From Bacteroidaceae bacterium (GTDB taxonomy: Bacteria; Bacteroidota; Bacteroidia; Bacteroidales; Bacteroidaceae), in contig JAQWAN010000014.1 in the NCBI GenBank assembly GCA_028707655.1, positions 1-16,891 on the forward strand: 16,891 bases of DNA, given 5' to 3'. The notes under the pieces are model-generated. The model was not told the origin of the DNA. It made no database searches and saw only the letters and a program-made list of their open reading frames with translations. The position numbers were made by a program, and so were the translations under genes. Shown here in pieces: positions 15,878 to 16,891 of this stretch; the first letter of the stretch is position 1; each line of letters starts with the position of its first letter.

Positions 15878-15962
15878 TGGTAGTCGTGACTACCAATACG
15901 GTTCACCGTGACTACCAATATGGTTCACCACGACTACCAATATGGTTCACCGTGACTACCAG
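15878..15962. repeat. 22-bp tandem repeat with a flanking hairpin, upstream of the CRISPR array
   Basis: Three full units of 22 bp (15888-15909, 15910-15931, 15932-15953) and the start of a fourth (15954-15962). Each begins GACTACCAATA, continues YGGTTCACC and ends GT or AC. The left edge forms an inverted repeat, TGGTAGTC (15878-15885), 2 nt, GACTACCA (15888-15895). The unit length is not a multiple of three and no gene covers it, so it is not a protein repeat. The remaining gap (15963-16038) is AT-rich with no visible feature. Function unknown. Confidence 0.85.
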
Positions 15963-16038
15963 ATTAATTTGTTGCTACTCTACCTCTAAAAAAGTGCTTC
16001 ACACTAAGTACACCATAGAATTAAATAGCTTACAGAAA

Positions 16039-16085
16039 AAAAATAATTGCTTTCAAAAATTAGTATCTTTGACATCACAAACAAC
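16039..16085 (+). repeat. degenerate first CRISPR repeat
   Basis: Positions 7-47 are identical to the other repeats, but positions 1-6 read AAAAAT instead of GTTGTG. The -7 box TATCTTTG is kept. The end that would pair with tracrRNA, and the GTTG that may act as a -33 element, are lost. Confidence 0.9.
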
Positions 16086-16115
16086 AAAACTTTGGGCAAA
16101 GAATAGCACATTGAA

Positions 16116-16148
16116 GTTGTGAATTGCTTTCAAAAATTAGTATCTTTG
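16116..16148 (+). promoter_or_regulatory. promoter embedded in each CRISPR repeat (first intact copy shown)
   Basis: Within the repeat, GTTG (positions 1-4), 21 nt, TATCTTTG (positions 26-33) resembles the Bacteroidetes promoter; the -7 octamer and the 21-nt spacing equal those of the tdh promoter in this window. Transcription would begin near repeat position 38-41 and run into the next spacer. The same arrangement recurs in every intact repeat. Confidence 0.6.
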
Positions 16149-16891
16149 ACATCACAAACAACTTTAATTGTTATTATTTTAAATTGATGCTGTTGTGAAT
16201 TGCTTTCAAAAATTAGTATCTTTGACATCACAAACAACTTCGATGATTAGGTGCCGCTTGGCTTCTTGTTGTGAATTGCTTTCAAAAATTAGTATCTTTG
16301 ACATCACAAACAACTTGATGCCCCCGATTGATGCAACATTGTCAGTTGTGAATTGCTTTCAAAAATTAGTATCTTTGACATCACAAACAACTCTGACGTT
16401 GAAAGGTAATTATCAAGTATTGTTGTGAATTGCTTTCAAAAATTAGTATCTTTGACATCACAAACAACAATTCTTCTAAAAGCTCTCCTTCGCTTTCTGT
16501 TGTGAATTGCTTTCAAAAATTAGTATCTTTGACATCACAAACAACTTCATCTCGCTACCAACATTCTTAACCGCTGTTGTGAATTGCTTTCAAAAATTAG
16601 TATCTTTGACATCACAAACAACAAGAAGAATCGATATGAAGTTATAAGACTAGTTGTGAATTGCTTTCAAAAATTAGTATCTTTGACATCACAAACAACG
16701 CCCTTGCTTACGCATCTGCATTAATGCTTGTTGTGAATTGCTTTCAAAAATTAGTATCTTTGACATCACAAACAACAGGTACTTATGGACAACAATAGAC
16801 CCTACCGTTGTGAATTGCTTTCAAAAATTAGTATCTTTGACATCACAAACAACTAATTAATCTGTTGTCATTCACCATAGTCTGTTGTGAA

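Larger units (their letters stand above)
16039..16891 (+). CRISPR. CRISPR array, Bacteroidetes type II-C-like, cut by the window edge
   Basis: Eleven 47-nt repeats start at 16039, 16116, 16192, 16268, 16345, 16422, 16499, 16576, 16653, 16730 and 16807; a twelfth begins at 16884 and is cut after 8 nt. Spacers are 30 nt, except spacers 2 and 3 (29 nt). Repeats 2-11 are identical; the first differs in six bases. The repeat starts GTTGTGAATTGC and ends ACATCACAAACAAC, with GTTGT/ACAAC at its ends and TTGTGA/TCACAA just inside. A repeat this long with GTTGTG at its start and 30-nt spacers is characteristic of Cas9 type II-C arrays in Bacteroidetes. By analogy with other type II repeats, crRNAs are read on the plus strand as spacer followed by repeat 5' end. 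All spacers differ; none obviously matches another part of the window. Cas genes and tracrRNA are not present here. Confidence 0.97.

Noticed and set aside
15886..16428. Open reading frames across the 22-bp repeats and the CRISPR repeats
   Set aside because: Their codons are made of tandem or CRISPR repeat sequence and spacers; they show no protein family features and no start signals.

Overview
This AT-rich window looks like chromosomal DNA of a Bacteroidetes bacterium, most likely order Bacteroidales. Intergenic gaps repeatedly carry the Bacteroidetes -7 promoter box (TAnnTTTG, sometimes with a TTTG -33 box about 20 nt upstream). Shine-Dalgarno sequences are mostly absent. The protein families also fit: DUF3667 zinc-ribbon membrane protein, PIF1-like helicase with HRDC domain, epimerase-type threonine dehydrogenase, and a 47-nt CRISPR repeat of the Bacteroidetes type II-C kind. 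Genus cannot be fixed from the sequence alone.

Layout from left to right: a cut-off HdeD/DUF308-like membrane gene (1-88, minus); ansA (plus) convergent with ldhA (minus); a PIF1-like helicase (minus); a FucP-like MFS transporter that seems to lack an internal segment (minus); a LacI-type regulator (minus); tdh (minus) divergent from kbl (plus); an intrinsic terminator; pncB (minus) divergent from a YciI-like gene (plus); a bidirectional terminator; lrgA-lrgB (minus); a membrane GT2 glycosyltransferase (plus) convergent with an SDR oxidoreductase (minus); a DUF3667 protein (plus); a 280-nt gap with two hairpins and a 22-bp tandem repeat; then a CRISPR array that runs off the right edge.

Functionally the left part is metabolic housekeeping. 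AnsA deamidates asparagine. LdhA regenerates NAD+ by reducing pyruvate to D-lactate. Tdh and Kbl together turn threonine into glycine and acetyl-CoA. PncB salvages nicotinate for NAD. LrgAB belongs to the family tied to pyruvate transport and cell lysis control. The LacI regulator and the MFS transporter probably form a small sugar-uptake unit.

The right end is a defence locus. It has 11 complete repeat units and 11 spacers plus the first 8 nt of a twelfth repeat, and the repeats after the first are identical. No cas gene or recognisable tracrRNA lies in the window. Each repeat contains an exact TATCTTTG -7 box, the same octamer used by the tdh and helicase promoters here, placed to transcribe into the following spacer. 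The first repeat has lost only its first 6 nt. Several gene starts were moved downstream because the longest open frame begins inside or upstream of a -7 box.
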